This document shows positions 16,295-25,637 of a stretch of DNA of 64,000 nucleotides, one piece after another (position 1 is the stretch's first letter; each line of letters opens with the position of its first letter). A model generated the notes under the pieces. The model worked only from the letters and a program-made list of their open reading frames with translations, ran no database searches and was not told the DNA's origin. Both the position numbers and the translations under genes were made by a program. The DNA comes from UBA6168 sp964573725. Its GTDB lineage: Bacteria > Bacteroidota > Bacteroidia > Chitinophagales > Saprospiraceae. Location: positions 42,925-106,924 of the forward strand of contig CAZNLJ010000018.1 in assembly GCA_964573725.1 (NCBI GenBank). The letters are read 5' to 3'.

Positions 16295-19267
16295 GTGCAA
16301 AAACACTTCTTTCTTCCTATCCTGGCAATCGCCCTCTCCCTGGGCATCTCCTCCGAACCCGCCCTCCGGGATAACGGACTCCCTACCGAATGGTTGTCCG
16401 CCGCCCGGGAACAGGCCTGGGTCGACAGTGTCTTCCAATCGCTTTCCTTCGAAGCTAAAATCGGACAACTCTTCTGGCTACGTGTGCATACCGACAAGGA
16501 CAAGGCCCATGAGGATGCCGTGGATGAACTGGTCCGCCGCTTCCGACCCGGCGGACTCTGCTTCTTCAATCCCACCGCCAAAGGGACGCCGGAAAAACAG
16601 GTCGAACTCACCAACCGCTACCAAACCCGATCCGCTCAGCTCCCTATGTTCATCTCCATCGACGGCGAATGGGGACTGGGCATGCGCATGAAAGGTACGG
16701 CCCTCAGCTTCCCGCGGCAGTTGACCCTCGGCGCCGTCGAGGAGGATTTCCTGATTTATGAAATGGGCGCCGCCATCGCCCGCCATTGCCGCCGCGTCGG
16801 CGTCAATGTCAATTTCGCCCCCGTCGCCGATGTGAATAACAACGCCGCCAATCCGGTCATCGGATTCCGCTCTTTCGGTGAAAATCCTCACCGCGTCGCA
16901 CAAAAAGCCCTCCTGTACATGAAAGGTCTCCAGGATAACGGCGTGTTGGCCTCCGCCAAACACTTCCCCGGACACGGCGATACGGATACGGACAGCCATT
17001 ACGACCTCCCCGTCATCCGACATGACCGACACCGGCTCGACAGCGTGGAACTCCTCCCCTTTCGTACCCTCATCCGACACGATGTCGGCAGTGTCATGAT
17101 CGCACACCTCCAGGTCCCCGCGCTGGATTCCACCCCCCACCTGCCGACCACCCTCTCCGAACGGGTCGTGACCGACCTCCTCCGGAAAGAAATGGGCTTC
17201 GATGGTCTCATCCTCACCGATGCGCTGGAAATGAAAGCCGTCTCCAAATTCCATGCGCCCGGCGAAGTGGAAGCCAAAGCACTCGCCGCCGGCGTCGATG
17301 TCCTCCTGCTCCCCGCCGACGTGGAACGTGCTTTCTCCACCGTCATGGATTGGCTCGCCGACGGCCGCCTCGACTCAACCATGGTTTTCGAAAGTGTCCG
17401 GAAAACGCTCCGCTGGAAATACCGCCTCGGCCTGACCTCCTTCTCCCCCCTCCCCGTCGAAAATGCCCGCGCCGATGTCAATGACCCGCCCGCCCAGGCG
17501 CTGAAGAGACTTCTTTTCCAACATGCCCTGACCCTCGTCCGGAACCGAAACAACTTGCTGCCGCTGAACCCCGGCACCGCCGGCGGAACGGCCGCCCTCG
17601 CCATCGGTGCCGATGAAAATAATGCTTTTCACCGCAGCTTGTCCCGCTTCTCCGACCTGCCGCGCTTCACCGCCCCCCGGGAACCCAATACCCGCCAATG
17701 GCTGGAATCGCTCTCCCCCTTCGATACCATCATCGTCAGCCTGCACCAAATGAGCCAGTTCGCCTCCAAACGGTTCGGCTTGTCCCCGCAATCGATCGAC
17801 CTCGTCCGACAATTGTCCCGACTCAAAACGGTCGTCCTGGTCGTGCATGGTAACCCGTACGCCCTCCCGGAACTGGATGCTCCCGACGCCATCCTCGTCG
17901 CTTATGAAGACGACCCCGTCGCAGCGGATGTCAGCGCCCAGGCGCTCTTCGGAACCTTCCCCGTCAAGGGCCGACTCCCGGTCTCCGCTTCCCCTCGATT
18001 CCCCGCCGGAACCGGCGTTCAACTCGCCTCCCTCCAACGCCTGGGCTACGGCCTGCCGGAGGAGGTCGGCCTGCTTAGCCCCCGCCTTCAGAAAATCGAT
18101 ACGCTCATCCGTCAGGCCATCCGGGAAAAAGCCCTGCCCGGCGCCGTCGTCCTCGTCGCCAAAAATGGAAAAATTGTCTTCCAACAAGCCTGGGGACACC
18201 ATACTTACCTCCCTTCCTCCCCGGCCACTTCCGTCGACGATGTGTGGGACCTCGCCAGCATCACCAAGGTCGCCGCTACCACCGTGTCCCTCATGCGCCT
18301 CCATGACCAGGGCCGGTTCCTCCCGCAACTACCCGTCGATCATTACCTGCCGGAATTCGCCGCCTCCAATAAGGCCGGTATCCCCGTCGCCGATATGCTC
18401 TCCCACCATGCCGGCCTGACCCCTTGGATCAAATTCTACGAAAAGACCCTGGACCACCGCCAACAGCCCGATCCCAATTTCTACCGAACCGCACCTGCCG
18501 ACGGATTCTCCGCTCCCGTCGCCTCCAACCTCTGGCTCGCCTCCAACTACCGCGATTCCATCTGGAAGGCCATCCTGGATAGCCCCCTGCTCCATCACCA
18601 CCGCTATACTTACAGCGACCTCGGATTTTATATCGGCGGCGAAATCGTACACCGCCTTTCCAAGATGCCACTGGACTCGTTCGCCCTCCGGCACTTCTAC
18701 CGGCCCATGGGACTCAACTCCATCCTGTTCAAACCGCTCAGCCGGTTTTCTCAAGACCGGATCCCACCCACCGAAGAGGATAACTACTTCCGACAACGCC
18801 GTATCCATGGCTTTGTCCACGATATGGGAGCCGCCATGCTGGACCAGGTCTCCGGCCATGCCGGCCTCTTCAGCAATGCCGCCGACCTGGCCGCCATCAT
18901 GCAGCTGCTGCTCAACAAAGGCTTCTACGCCGGCAAACAACTCCTCCAACCTCAAACCGTACAGTTCTATACCTCCCGGTGCAGCGGCTGTACCCGCAGA
19001 GGCCTCGGTTTCGACCTCCGACAACTCGATGAACACTTCGAACCGAACCTCTCCGGCAAAGCCGGTATCCATACTTTCGGACACCTCGGTTTCACCGGAA
19101 CTGCCGCCTGGGCCGACCCGGACCAGCAGCTGGTCTATATCTTCCTGTCCAACAGGACCTATCCCTCCATGAAAAACAATCTCCTCGGCACCCTCAATAC
19201 CCGTATCCTCGTCCAGGATGCCATCTACGATGCACTGGACAATGACCCGCCCGCCTTCCTCCAATGA
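16295..19267 (+). CDS. GH3 N-acetylhexosaminidase fused to a beta-lactamase-fold serine hydrolase
   Basis: This 990-residue exported protein has two enzymatic parts. After a signal peptide comes a glycoside hydrolase family 3 domain with the NagZ-type loop KHFPGHGDTDTDSHYDLP (residues 222-239, His-Asp dyad included) and the likely nucleophile Asp309 in LTDALEMKAV. After a linker of about 200 residues comes a class C beta-lactamase/transpeptidase fold with SITK (Ser655, Lys658) and YSD (Tyr773). It probably acts on peptidoglycan fragments in the periplasm. No ATG sits at the signal peptide; GTG at 16295 is the best start. This fusion is, as I recall, known in other Bacteroidota. Confidence 0.88.
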   Translation: MQKHFFLPILAIALSLGISSEPALRDNGLPTEWLSAAREQAWVDSVFQSLSFEAKIGQLFWLRVHTDKDKAHEDAVDELVRRFRPGGLCFFNPTAKGTPEKQVELTNRYQTRSAQLPMFISIDGEWGLGMRMKGTALSFPRQLTLGAVEEDFLIYEMGAAIARHCRRVGVNVNFAPVADVNNNAANPVIGFRSFGENPHRVAQKALLYMKGLQDNGVLASAKHFPGHGDTDTDSHYDLPVIRHDRHRLDSVELLPFRTLIRHDVGSVMIAHLQVPALDSTPHLPTTLSERVVTDLLRKEMGFDGLILTDALEMKAVSKFHAPGEVEAKALAAGVDVLLLPADVERAFSTVMDWLADGRLDSTMVFESVRKTLRWKYRLGLTSFSPLPVENARADVNDPPAQALKRLLFQHALTLVRNRNNLLPLNPGTAGGTAALAIGADENNAFHRSLSRFSDLPRFTAPREPNTRQWLESLSPFDTIIVSLHQMSQFASKRFGLSPQSIDLVRQLSRLKTVVLVVHGNPYALPELDAPDAILVAYEDDPVAADVSAQALFGTFPVKGRLPVSASPRFPAGTGVQLASLQRLGYGLPEEVGLLSPRLQKIDTLIRQAIREKALPGAVVLVAKNGKIVFQQAWGHHTYLPSSPATSVDDVWDLASITKVAATTVSLMRLHDQGRFLPQLPVDHYLPEFAASNKAGIPVADMLSHHAGLTPWIKFYEKTLDHRQQPDPNFYRTAPADGFSAPVASNLWLASNYRDSIWKAILDSPLLHHHRYTYSDLGFYIGGEIVHRLSKMPLDSFALRHFYRPMGLNSILFKPLSRFSQDRIPPTEEDNYFRQRRIHGFVHDMGAAMLDQVSGHAGLFSNAADLAAIMQLLLNKGFYAGKQLLQPQTVQFYTSRCSGCTRRGLGFDLRQLDEHFEPNLSGKAGIHTFGHLGFTGTAAWADPDQQLVYIFLSNRTYPSMKNNLLGTLNTRILVQDAIYDALDNDPPAFLQ

Positions 19268-19279
19268 TTCCCGGCCTCC

Positions 19280-20182
19280 CTATGGTACCGGATGCCCCTG
19301 CGATGCCACCAATATCCGAAACCACTGCTCCGTACTCATCGCCAGGGACAAGGCATCGACCGCATACCGCAACCGCTCCGGTTTGCCCGATCCGACAATC
19401 GGTATGAATCGCGCCGGATGCCGCAATATCCAAGCATATGCCACCATGTCGATGTTGTACGCTCCGGTCTCCGCCGCCACTTCCTCCATGACGGCCACTA
19501 CCCGCTCCGCACGCGCATCCCTCGGATCGAACAAGCGCCCGCCCGCCAAGGGTGACCACGCCATCGGTACGATGCCCTCCCGAAGGAAAAAGGCCGTGTT
19601 GTCATTCTCCATATGCTCCAGGCTCAGGGCGGAAAATTCCACCTGGTTGGTCAACAAGGGCATCGGACAATGCCGTTGCAACATCTCGAATTGCCCGGAC
19701 CGGAAGTTGGAGACCCCGAAATGCAATACCTTTCCCGCCTGCCGTAATTCCTCGAACGCACGCGCGGTTTCCGATGGGTCCATCAAGGGGTCCGGCCGAT
19801 GGATCAACAACATGTCCAACACGTCCGTCCGTAGGTTGCGCAGGGATTGTTCCGCACTCGCGATGATGTGCGCGTACCCCGTGTCGTAATGCCCCACCCG
19901 CCGATGCGGAAAGACCGGGGCCTTGATCTTGATACCGCACTTGGTAACCAATTGCAAGCGCCGACGAAGCGCCGGTCGTGCCTGTAACGCCTCCCCTAGA
20001 ATGGACTCACAGGTGTGCGCCCCGTAAATGTCCGCGATGTCGATCGTCGTAACCCCCCAGTCCAGGGCCTGCTCCAGGAAGGTACATATCGCCTCCCCCC
20101 GCATGTCCCATTCGTCCAGCCGCCACATGCCGTGCGCAATACGCGAAAACTGGAGGCCATCCCCCATTTTTACATTTTCCAT
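19280..20182 (-). CDS. Aldo/keto reductase
   Basis: The 300-residue NADPH-dependent oxidoreductase has the catalytic tetrad at Asp48, Tyr53, Lys81 and His128 (TIDIADIYG, VTKCGIKIK, LLIHRPDP) and a C-terminal cofactor region (PIVGSGKPERL). It resembles the YdhF-like oxidoreductases; the substrate is unknown. It follows the cytochrome/FG-GAP gene by 11 nt on the same strand, so the two may be co-transcribed. Confidence 0.88.
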   Translation of the reverse strand: MENVKMGDGLQFSRIAHGMWRLDEWDMRGEAICTFLEQALDWGVTTIDIADIYGAHTCESILGEALQARPALRRRLQLVTKCGIKIKAPVFPHRRVGHYDTGYAHIIASAEQSLRNLRTDVLDMLLIHRPDPLMDPSETARAFEELRQAGKVLHFGVSNFRSGQFEMLQRHCPMPLLTNQVEFSALSLEHMENDNTAFFLREGIVPMAWSPLAGGRLFDPRDARAERVVAVMEEVAAETGAYNIDMVAYAWILRHPARFIPIVGSGKPERLRYAVDALSLAMSTEQWFRILVASQGHPVP

Positions 20183-20193
20183 ATCTCACTTTT

Positions 20194-21789
20194 TTATTTG
20201 TTCCGCTCCGCTGCCTGGGCCTCGACGCCCTGTCCCGAATCCCCGCCGTTAAATAACAACAGCAGGGATACCCGCTCCTGCATCTGTTCCGGCTCCAATG
20301 GGTCGTCCAATCCCCGCATCGCCGTCAAACAAGATCCCAATACCAGGTCTTCATCGCCGTCCCCGTCGATATCGCCGCCCTCCATGACCATCCATCGGCC
20401 ACTTCCTGCCTCCGCCAGGCTGGAAGCCCGGAATTCCATCGGACCCACCTGCTCGAAATATTGGAAACCTTCCCGCGGATTGTTCCGCGTGTCCGGGAAA
20501 TAGGATATCGCCGCTATGTCCTGATCCCCGTCCCCGTCGAAATCCCGCGTGACCGTGGCGGTGGCCCCGTTCATCGGATGGAACCACCCCTCCCGGAATT
20601 GCCCGTCCCCGTCGTTCAGGTAGATCCGGATCCCGTGGTAGGGCTTCCTGATCCCCGAGTAATCGGCATTGTCTCCATTCGCCATGACCAGGTCCGGACG
20701 GCCGTCTCCGTTCATGTCCTTCCATTCCAGATGGCTGCTGCCATGAACCGGCGGGAACCGCAACCATACCCGCTCCTCAAATTTTCCCCCACCCGCGTTG
20801 CGGAAAAGCGAGACCCGCTCGTTCCCTTGCGTAATCAGGGCCAACAGGTCCTCCAGCCCGTCTCCGTCCGCATCCACCGGTATCGCCATCCTCACGCCCG
20901 CCGACCGGGTGATGGCCTCCCGCTCGCCGGTCTCTCCGTCCACCCGCGTCAATCCGCCGAGGTGATGGCCGAACTCACTCACTATCCAATCCTTTTCGCC
21001 CGGCTCCCTTCCCCCGATCGTCTCAAGATGCACCGGCCGGTTGAGCGATCCGACCACCAAACGCATCGCCCGCACACCGCCCTCGTCCCGCACCCCGATC
21101 CGCCATATCCCCCCCCGGTATACATCACCCGGATTCATTTTCCCCATCGTCAATGCTTCTATTTCCCCACCACCGCCGTAACGCAGGGCCGACGGCGCAC
21201 TCTCCAGCCGAATGGTGTCCGCAACCCGGAACGTACTGTCCAACCTCACCAAATAACCGGACTGCATACCGAAATACAGCGCACGCATTTCCGGCAGGTA
21301 CCGGACCATCGTCACCGACGGTACCATGGGCAACCGGACCTTCCGGACACCGAACTGCCGACAGTCCGCCGACGGCACCTCCGGACGGGCCGCCCACATC
21401 AAGGTGTCGGGTGCCTCCGCTTCGTAATAGCGCCGCAACCGCTCCCATTCCGCATCGCTCAGGACCGGCACCTCCGGAAACACCTTCGCCCGCTTTATCC
21501 GGACCAACTCCTCCGTCGTCAAGGTACTCAACAACGACCCACCCCCTTCCGACACGCCCAGGTACTCCGCCATCACCGGCAGCACCCGCTCCCCCCATAC
21601 CCGCTTCGTCAACAACGATGGGTCCGGTACCAGATGACAGCCCGAACAATATACCTCGGCCAAGGCCCGGCCGTCCGGCGGCTCCTCCCGACATCCCCCA
21701 TTTATCAGCACCGCACATCCCGCCGCCAATGCTGCTAGCGCGACAACCCCAGGCCTTCTCTTCCGCTTGTTCCGCCCGGTCTGCTTCAT
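20194..21789 (-). CDS. c-type cytochrome / FG-GAP (VCBS) repeat lipoprotein
   Basis: This 531-residue exported protein starts with a basic stretch and a hydrophobic helix. Cys25 or Cys33 could be the lipidated residue; neither lipobox is perfect. Residues 48-52 are CSGCH, a haem c attachment motif, and a later Met or His could be the axial ligand. From about residue 130 the protein carries FG-GAP/VCBS-type repeats with Asp-rich calcium-binding loops (DADGDGLEDLLALI, DMNGDGRPDLVMANGD, DFDGDGDQDIAAI, DIDGDGDEDLVLGS), forming a beta-propeller. It is probably attached to a membrane and faces the periplasm or outside. ATG 21789 is preferred to 21816. Confidence 0.82.
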   Translation of the reverse strand: MKQTGRNKRKRRPGVVALAALAAGCAVLINGGCREEPPDGRALAEVYCSGCHLVPDPSLLTKRVWGERVLPVMAEYLGVSEGGGSLLSTLTTEELVRIKRAKVFPEVPVLSDAEWERLRRYYEAEAPDTLMWAARPEVPSADCRQFGVRKVRLPMVPSVTMVRYLPEMRALYFGMQSGYLVRLDSTFRVADTIRLESAPSALRYGGGGEIEALTMGKMNPGDVYRGGIWRIGVRDEGGVRAMRLVVGSLNRPVHLETIGGREPGEKDWIVSEFGHHLGGLTRVDGETGEREAITRSAGVRMAIPVDADGDGLEDLLALITQGNERVSLFRNAGGGKFEERVWLRFPPVHGSSHLEWKDMNGDGRPDLVMANGDNADYSGIRKPYHGIRIYLNDGDGQFREGWFHPMNGATATVTRDFDGDGDQDIAAISYFPDTRNNPREGFQYFEQVGPMEFRASSLAEAGSGRWMVMEGGDIDGDGDEDLVLGSCLTAMRGLDDPLEPEQMQERVSLLLLFNGGDSGQGVEAQAAERNK

Positions 21790-21818
21790 CCGATGAATCG
21801 TTTCCGTGTATACCATAC

Positions 21819-21826
21819 GTAAAGGT
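21819..21826 (-). promoter_or_regulatory. Candidate -7 element TACCTTTA for the cytochrome/FG-GAP gene
   Basis: On the minus strand this reads TACCTTTA, one base off TAnnTTTG, placed 30 nt upstream of the ATG at 21789. It diverges from the TATCTTTG at 21879. Confidence 0.4.
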
Positions 21827-21878
21827 AAGCGCTCATCGTCTTTTCCTCCTCTATTCCTGTCCGCTTCCCCGCATTTCC

Positions 21879-21886
21879 TATCTTTG
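21879..21886 (+). promoter_or_regulatory. -7 element TATCTTTG for the 21909 gene
   Basis: A perfect TAnnTTTG match ends 22 nt before the ATG at 21909. No TTG is seen at -33. The predicted leader is very short. Confidence 0.5.
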
Positions 21887-21908
21887 ATGCGCTTTTTACC
21901 CGCTCGTT

Positions 21909-23150
21909 ATGGCCTTGTCCCCGATTATCCCGCCGCCCTGCTCGGCACGCACCTACGCCCAGGGACTGCAGGGGTCCCGCCCCGATCGGCGGTCCCGCCC
22001 GGCGGCCCCCCGCTTCCCATCGTGCTGGCCGGTACTGGCCTGCCTGCTCGCCGGCATACTCCGCTGCACCCCGCCGTCCCCGCCGCCCCCCGCTCCTCCC
22101 GCCGCTTTTTATTCCTGGAAAAAGTCGCTGGACTTCCCGACGCCGCTCCGCCGGCACCTGGATGCCATGGACTGCCGGAAAATTTATGTGAAGTTCTTCG
22201 ATGTGGACCATCCGCCCGGTTCGAGCAGCCCCGTACCGCTCGCCGTCGTGCAACCCGGCCCGGACTGGCGTCCAGATGCCCTGGAAGTCGTCCCGGTGGT
22301 CTTTCTCACCAACCGGACCTTCCGGGCGCGCACTTCCGAGCAAATCGACACCTTGGCATGGCTAACCATTCGCAAACTTATCGACTCCTGGCACCGGTTG
22401 GGCCTCCACCGGCCGGATTCGACGTCCCGGATCACGGCCTGGCCCCGGGAATTTCAGTTCGATTGCGACTGGACCGATGAAACCGGCCCCGCCTTCTTCC
22501 GCTTCCTGCAGGTATGCCGGACCGCTTCCCTGCCCTATGGGAAGCCCCTCCTCTCCGCCACCATCCGCCTCCACCAGTTCAGGGACCCGGACCGGACCGG
22601 CGTCCCCCCCGTCGACAAGGGCATGCTCATGGCTTACAATGTGGGCAATGTGGAAAAATGGGAAACGCCCGACGCTATCCTAGACACGACCCTGAGCGCC
22701 GCTTACCTGACCCCGCAAAAAGGAAGTCGGCTCCACCCGGGCAACGCCGTTACGCATTATCCGTTACCGCTCGACGTCGCCTTGCCGCTCTTCCGATGGG
22801 GTGCCGTTTATCGCGACGGCCAACTTCTCCGCTTGTTCAATAACCTGTCGACGCACGACCTGTCCGACCTGACCCGCTTCCGTACCATCGAACCCCTGCG
22901 CTATGAGGTCGTCCGACCCACTTTCCTGTTCGGTACTTTCCTCCAACCTCCGGACCTCATCCGCATCGATACGGTCAGCCGGACGGACCTCCTGTCGCTC
23001 GCCCGACAATTGTCCGCCGCCAAAGGTATGCCACCGGCACCCGACGGCCTGCTCGTGTCTTTCTTTGCGTTGGATTCGGTCTCCTGCACTGCCTACCCAC
23101 CCGATTTCCTGGATTCCGTCCGATTCCTGTCCCAACCGCCCCCCCGCTGA
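21909..23150 (+). CDS. Uncharacterised exported (probable lipo-) protein
   Basis: The 413-residue protein has an Arg/Pro-rich N-terminus, a hydrophobic helix (WPVLACLLAGIL) and a Cys followed by a Pro-rich linker, consistent with a lipoprotein. The rest is a soluble mixed alpha/beta domain with motifs such as IYVKFFDVD, EVVPVVFLTNRTF and VDKGMLMAYNVGNVEKW. I recall similar unnamed proteins in other Bacteroidota, but no function. ATG 21909 is the only good start. It is first in a plus-strand run of three genes. Confidence 0.7.
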   Translation: MALSPIIPPPCSARTYAQGLQGSRPDRRSRPAAPRFPSCWPVLACLLAGILRCTPPSPPPPAPPAAFYSWKKSLDFPTPLRRHLDAMDCRKIYVKFFDVDHPPGSSSPVPLAVVQPGPDWRPDALEVVPVVFLTNRTFRARTSEQIDTLAWLTIRKLIDSWHRLGLHRPDSTSRITAWPREFQFDCDWTDETGPAFFRFLQVCRTASLPYGKPLLSATIRLHQFRDPDRTGVPPVDKGMLMAYNVGNVEKWETPDAILDTTLSAAYLTPQKGSRLHPGNAVTHYPLPLDVALPLFRWGAVYRDGQLLRLFNNLSTHDLSDLTRFRTIEPLRYEVVRPTFLFGTFLQPPDLIRIDTVSRTDLLSLARQLSAAKGMPPAPDGLLVSFFALDSVSCTAYPPDFLDSVRFLSQPPPR

Positions 23151-23265
23151 TTGCACTGTCTCGTTTTTTTTTTCTACTTTGGTTGCCGGGTCCGTCGCCC
23201 TCCGGTCGCAAAAGCCCACGGACGTCCGGTGGCCCACCGGATGCATACCTCCGAATCATCGCGCC

Positions 23266-25635
23266 ATGCCTTATCCTCACCTACTCCCGACCGGTATCCG
23301 GACGTTCCGCCACTGGATTACGGGAGTACTTCTCCTGGTACCGGCCGCCTTGCCTATCCCTGACCACCAGGCTTCCGCCTGTACCCCCGACCCTGTCCTG
23401 CGGGAATTCACGTTTCTCGATGCGGAATGGCTCCTCAATCCCGGCGAATTCATGGCTACCATGCTGCCTCCCCGCCTATCCGCCTGGTACGGACCCTTCC
23501 GAATTCCGGAAGACCGGCCCGCCCGGGATGAAAATCTCCTCGAATGGCAGGAACGCGTCTGCCGCGAAGCCACAACGGATGAGATCGCCGCCGTGGTCTA
23601 CAAGGCGTCCCTACCGGATTTATCGGGCCTCGCCCACGCTGTCCGCAACCCAAAGGAACCCTTGCCGGCTGCACTCCAGGACAATGCCTTCGCCTCGTTC
23701 CTCCAGGACAACCGGTGCACGGAAACCTCGGATTACCTGCTTTTCGCCAAACGCTGCGAACCACATGTCGTCCACCCGACGGACGCCTGGCGTCCGGCGC
23801 CCCGGGATACCGGCGCCATGCTGGCGCTGCTCGACGCCGGTGCGGCCGCATTCCGCCAAACCCGCTCCGACTACCTTCGGCTCCGCTATGCTTACCAGCT
23901 GGTGCGACTGGCTCATTATGCCGGCAACGCCCGGTTGGCCATCGACCTCTGGGACGACCTGCGCCCCAAGATCGATAAACGACACGCCCGCTTCGACCAG
24001 AGCATCCTGCCCTGGTGGATCGCCTCCCATGTCGCCGGCGCCCTCCGCCAAATCGGCCACCATGCCCGGGCAGCCCGGTTGTTCGCTGCCGTTTTCCTCC
24101 ACTGCCCCGGAAAAAGAACCGTCGCCTGGCGTAGTTTCCATATCCCGGATGACGAGACCTGGAAGGAGGCGCTCCGGCTGTGCCTTTCCGATGAGGAAAG
24201 GGCCAGCCTCCATTGCCTGCGCGCCCTGGGACCCCGGACCAAGGCCCTGGTCGATATGCAGGCCATCCAGGAACTCTCCCCGGAATCACCCATGCTCGAA
24301 TGGCTCCTCCTGCAGGAACTCCGTAAAATGGAACGGAACCTCCTCGGCGCTTCCTTCAATAGCCAAAAAGATGAAAACCGGCGGCAATTCCGCTTGCCAT
24401 CCCCCGATGCAGGCCCCTATGCCGTACAATTGCAGGCCTTTGTCCGCCAAGTCCGCCCCACCACCAACAATCCCTACCTCTGGTTGCTCGCGGAAGGTTA
24501 CCTGCAATGGCTCTCCGGCGACCATTACGCCGCCGCCCGGACCTTCGGGGAAACGGCGGTGCATTGTTCGGACAAAAAACAGGAAAGTCAGTTGCTCGCC
24601 CTGCAAACCGCCTTGAAAATAGACGCCCTCCGACAAATCGGTCCCGATGCCGAATCCCTCGCCTACCAACTCGTTCGGGATAACCCCGTCTATACCCGTT
24701 ACCCCGCTTTCCCGGATTTCCTGCGCGATAAACTCCATGCCCTCTACCTGTCCGGCAACCAACCGGGCAAAGCTTTCCTCTCCCGCTATACCTTGGACGA
24801 ACTCCGCCCGAACCCCCTCCCCGATGTGCTCGAGGACCTCATCCGGATCGCCCGTCGTCCCGACCTTTCCCCCTTCGAATCCCTGCTGTTGGACCAAATC
24901 CGCCTCCATGACCTGCTCGACCTGAAAGCGACACTCCTCCTGAGCAGGGGACAGGTAGAGGCCGCCATGGAGACGTACCGCGATATCCCCGCCGGCAAAT
25001 GGGATGATTACGGCCGGTTCTCCCCCTTCCGGGAAAGTTTCGGCGATTGCATCCGTTGCCCCGATACGGCGGCTTCCGACCCCTTCGATGTCCCTTTGAA
25101 CAAGGGCGAAATCCTGGAGAAATTGCTCGAACTGCAGTACAAGGCCCGCGCAGATGTCGAACATGCCGCCGATCACTATTACCGCATCGGTCTCGCCTGG
25201 TATAACATGAGCTACTTCGGTACCGCCTGGGCTGCCATGGATTACCATCGCAGCGGCGCCACCTGGCTCCTGCTGCCCCGGTCTCAGCCTCCGCCCGATG
25301 GAAACGGGGTCGTCTTCCCCCGGTGGCCGCTCCCCTTCGGCAACCGGGAAAATACGGACCTCCACCTGGCCTTCGATGCTTTCTCCCAGGCACTCCTGCT
25401 GAGCAGGGATCCGGAACTGACCGCCCGGGCCGCCTTCCAGGCCGCCCGCTGTCAACAGAAAATCGCATTCCACCTTCCCGGATCCCTACCGCACGGGCGG
25501 AACAGGATACCGGCTCCCTCCATTCCCCAGGAACGGTTGTTCCGCCTGCTTATCGACCACTATTCCCAAACCGAGGCCTACCGACTCATCATCCGGGAAT
25601 GCAAATACTTCGAAGCCTTCTCCAAACACGGTTGA
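23266..25635 (+). CDS. Uncharacterised large exported helical-repeat protein
   Basis: The 789-residue protein has a signal sequence (about residues 10-38) followed by ACTPDP, a Cys near the predicted mature end. The body is helical with TPR-like spacing (repeated A..A...F and YRIGLAWYNMSYFGTAWAAMDY elements) but no clean TPR consensus. It ends in YRLIIRECKYFEAF. I know of similar unnamed Bacteroidota proteins but no function. ATG 23266 was chosen because the signal sequence starts there. It ends 2 nt before the next start, suggesting translational coupling to the DUF255 gene. Confidence 0.7.
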   Translation: MPYPHLLPTGIRTFRHWITGVLLLVPAALPIPDHQASACTPDPVLREFTFLDAEWLLNPGEFMATMLPPRLSAWYGPFRIPEDRPARDENLLEWQERVCREATTDEIAAVVYKASLPDLSGLAHAVRNPKEPLPAALQDNAFASFLQDNRCTETSDYLLFAKRCEPHVVHPTDAWRPAPRDTGAMLALLDAGAAAFRQTRSDYLRLRYAYQLVRLAHYAGNARLAIDLWDDLRPKIDKRHARFDQSILPWWIASHVAGALRQIGHHARAARLFAAVFLHCPGKRTVAWRSFHIPDDETWKEALRLCLSDEERASLHCLRALGPRTKALVDMQAIQELSPESPMLEWLLLQELRKMERNLLGASFNSQKDENRRQFRLPSPDAGPYAVQLQAFVRQVRPTTNNPYLWLLAEGYLQWLSGDHYAAARTFGETAVHCSDKKQESQLLALQTALKIDALRQIGPDAESLAYQLVRDNPVYTRYPAFPDFLRDKLHALYLSGNQPGKAFLSRYTLDELRPNPLPDVLEDLIRIARRPDLSPFESLLLDQIRLHDLLDLKATLLLSRGQVEAAMETYRDIPAGKWDDYGRFSPFRESFGDCIRCPDTAASDPFDVPLNKGEILEKLLELQYKARADVEHAADHYYRIGLAWYNMSYFGTAWAAMDYHRSGATWLLLPRSQPPPDGNGVVFPRWPLPFGNRENTDLHLAFDAFSQALLLSRDPELTARAAFQAARCQQKIAFHLPGSLPHGRNRIPAPSIPQERLFRLLIDHYSQTEAYRLIIRECKYFEAFSKHG

Positions 25636-25637
25636 CC

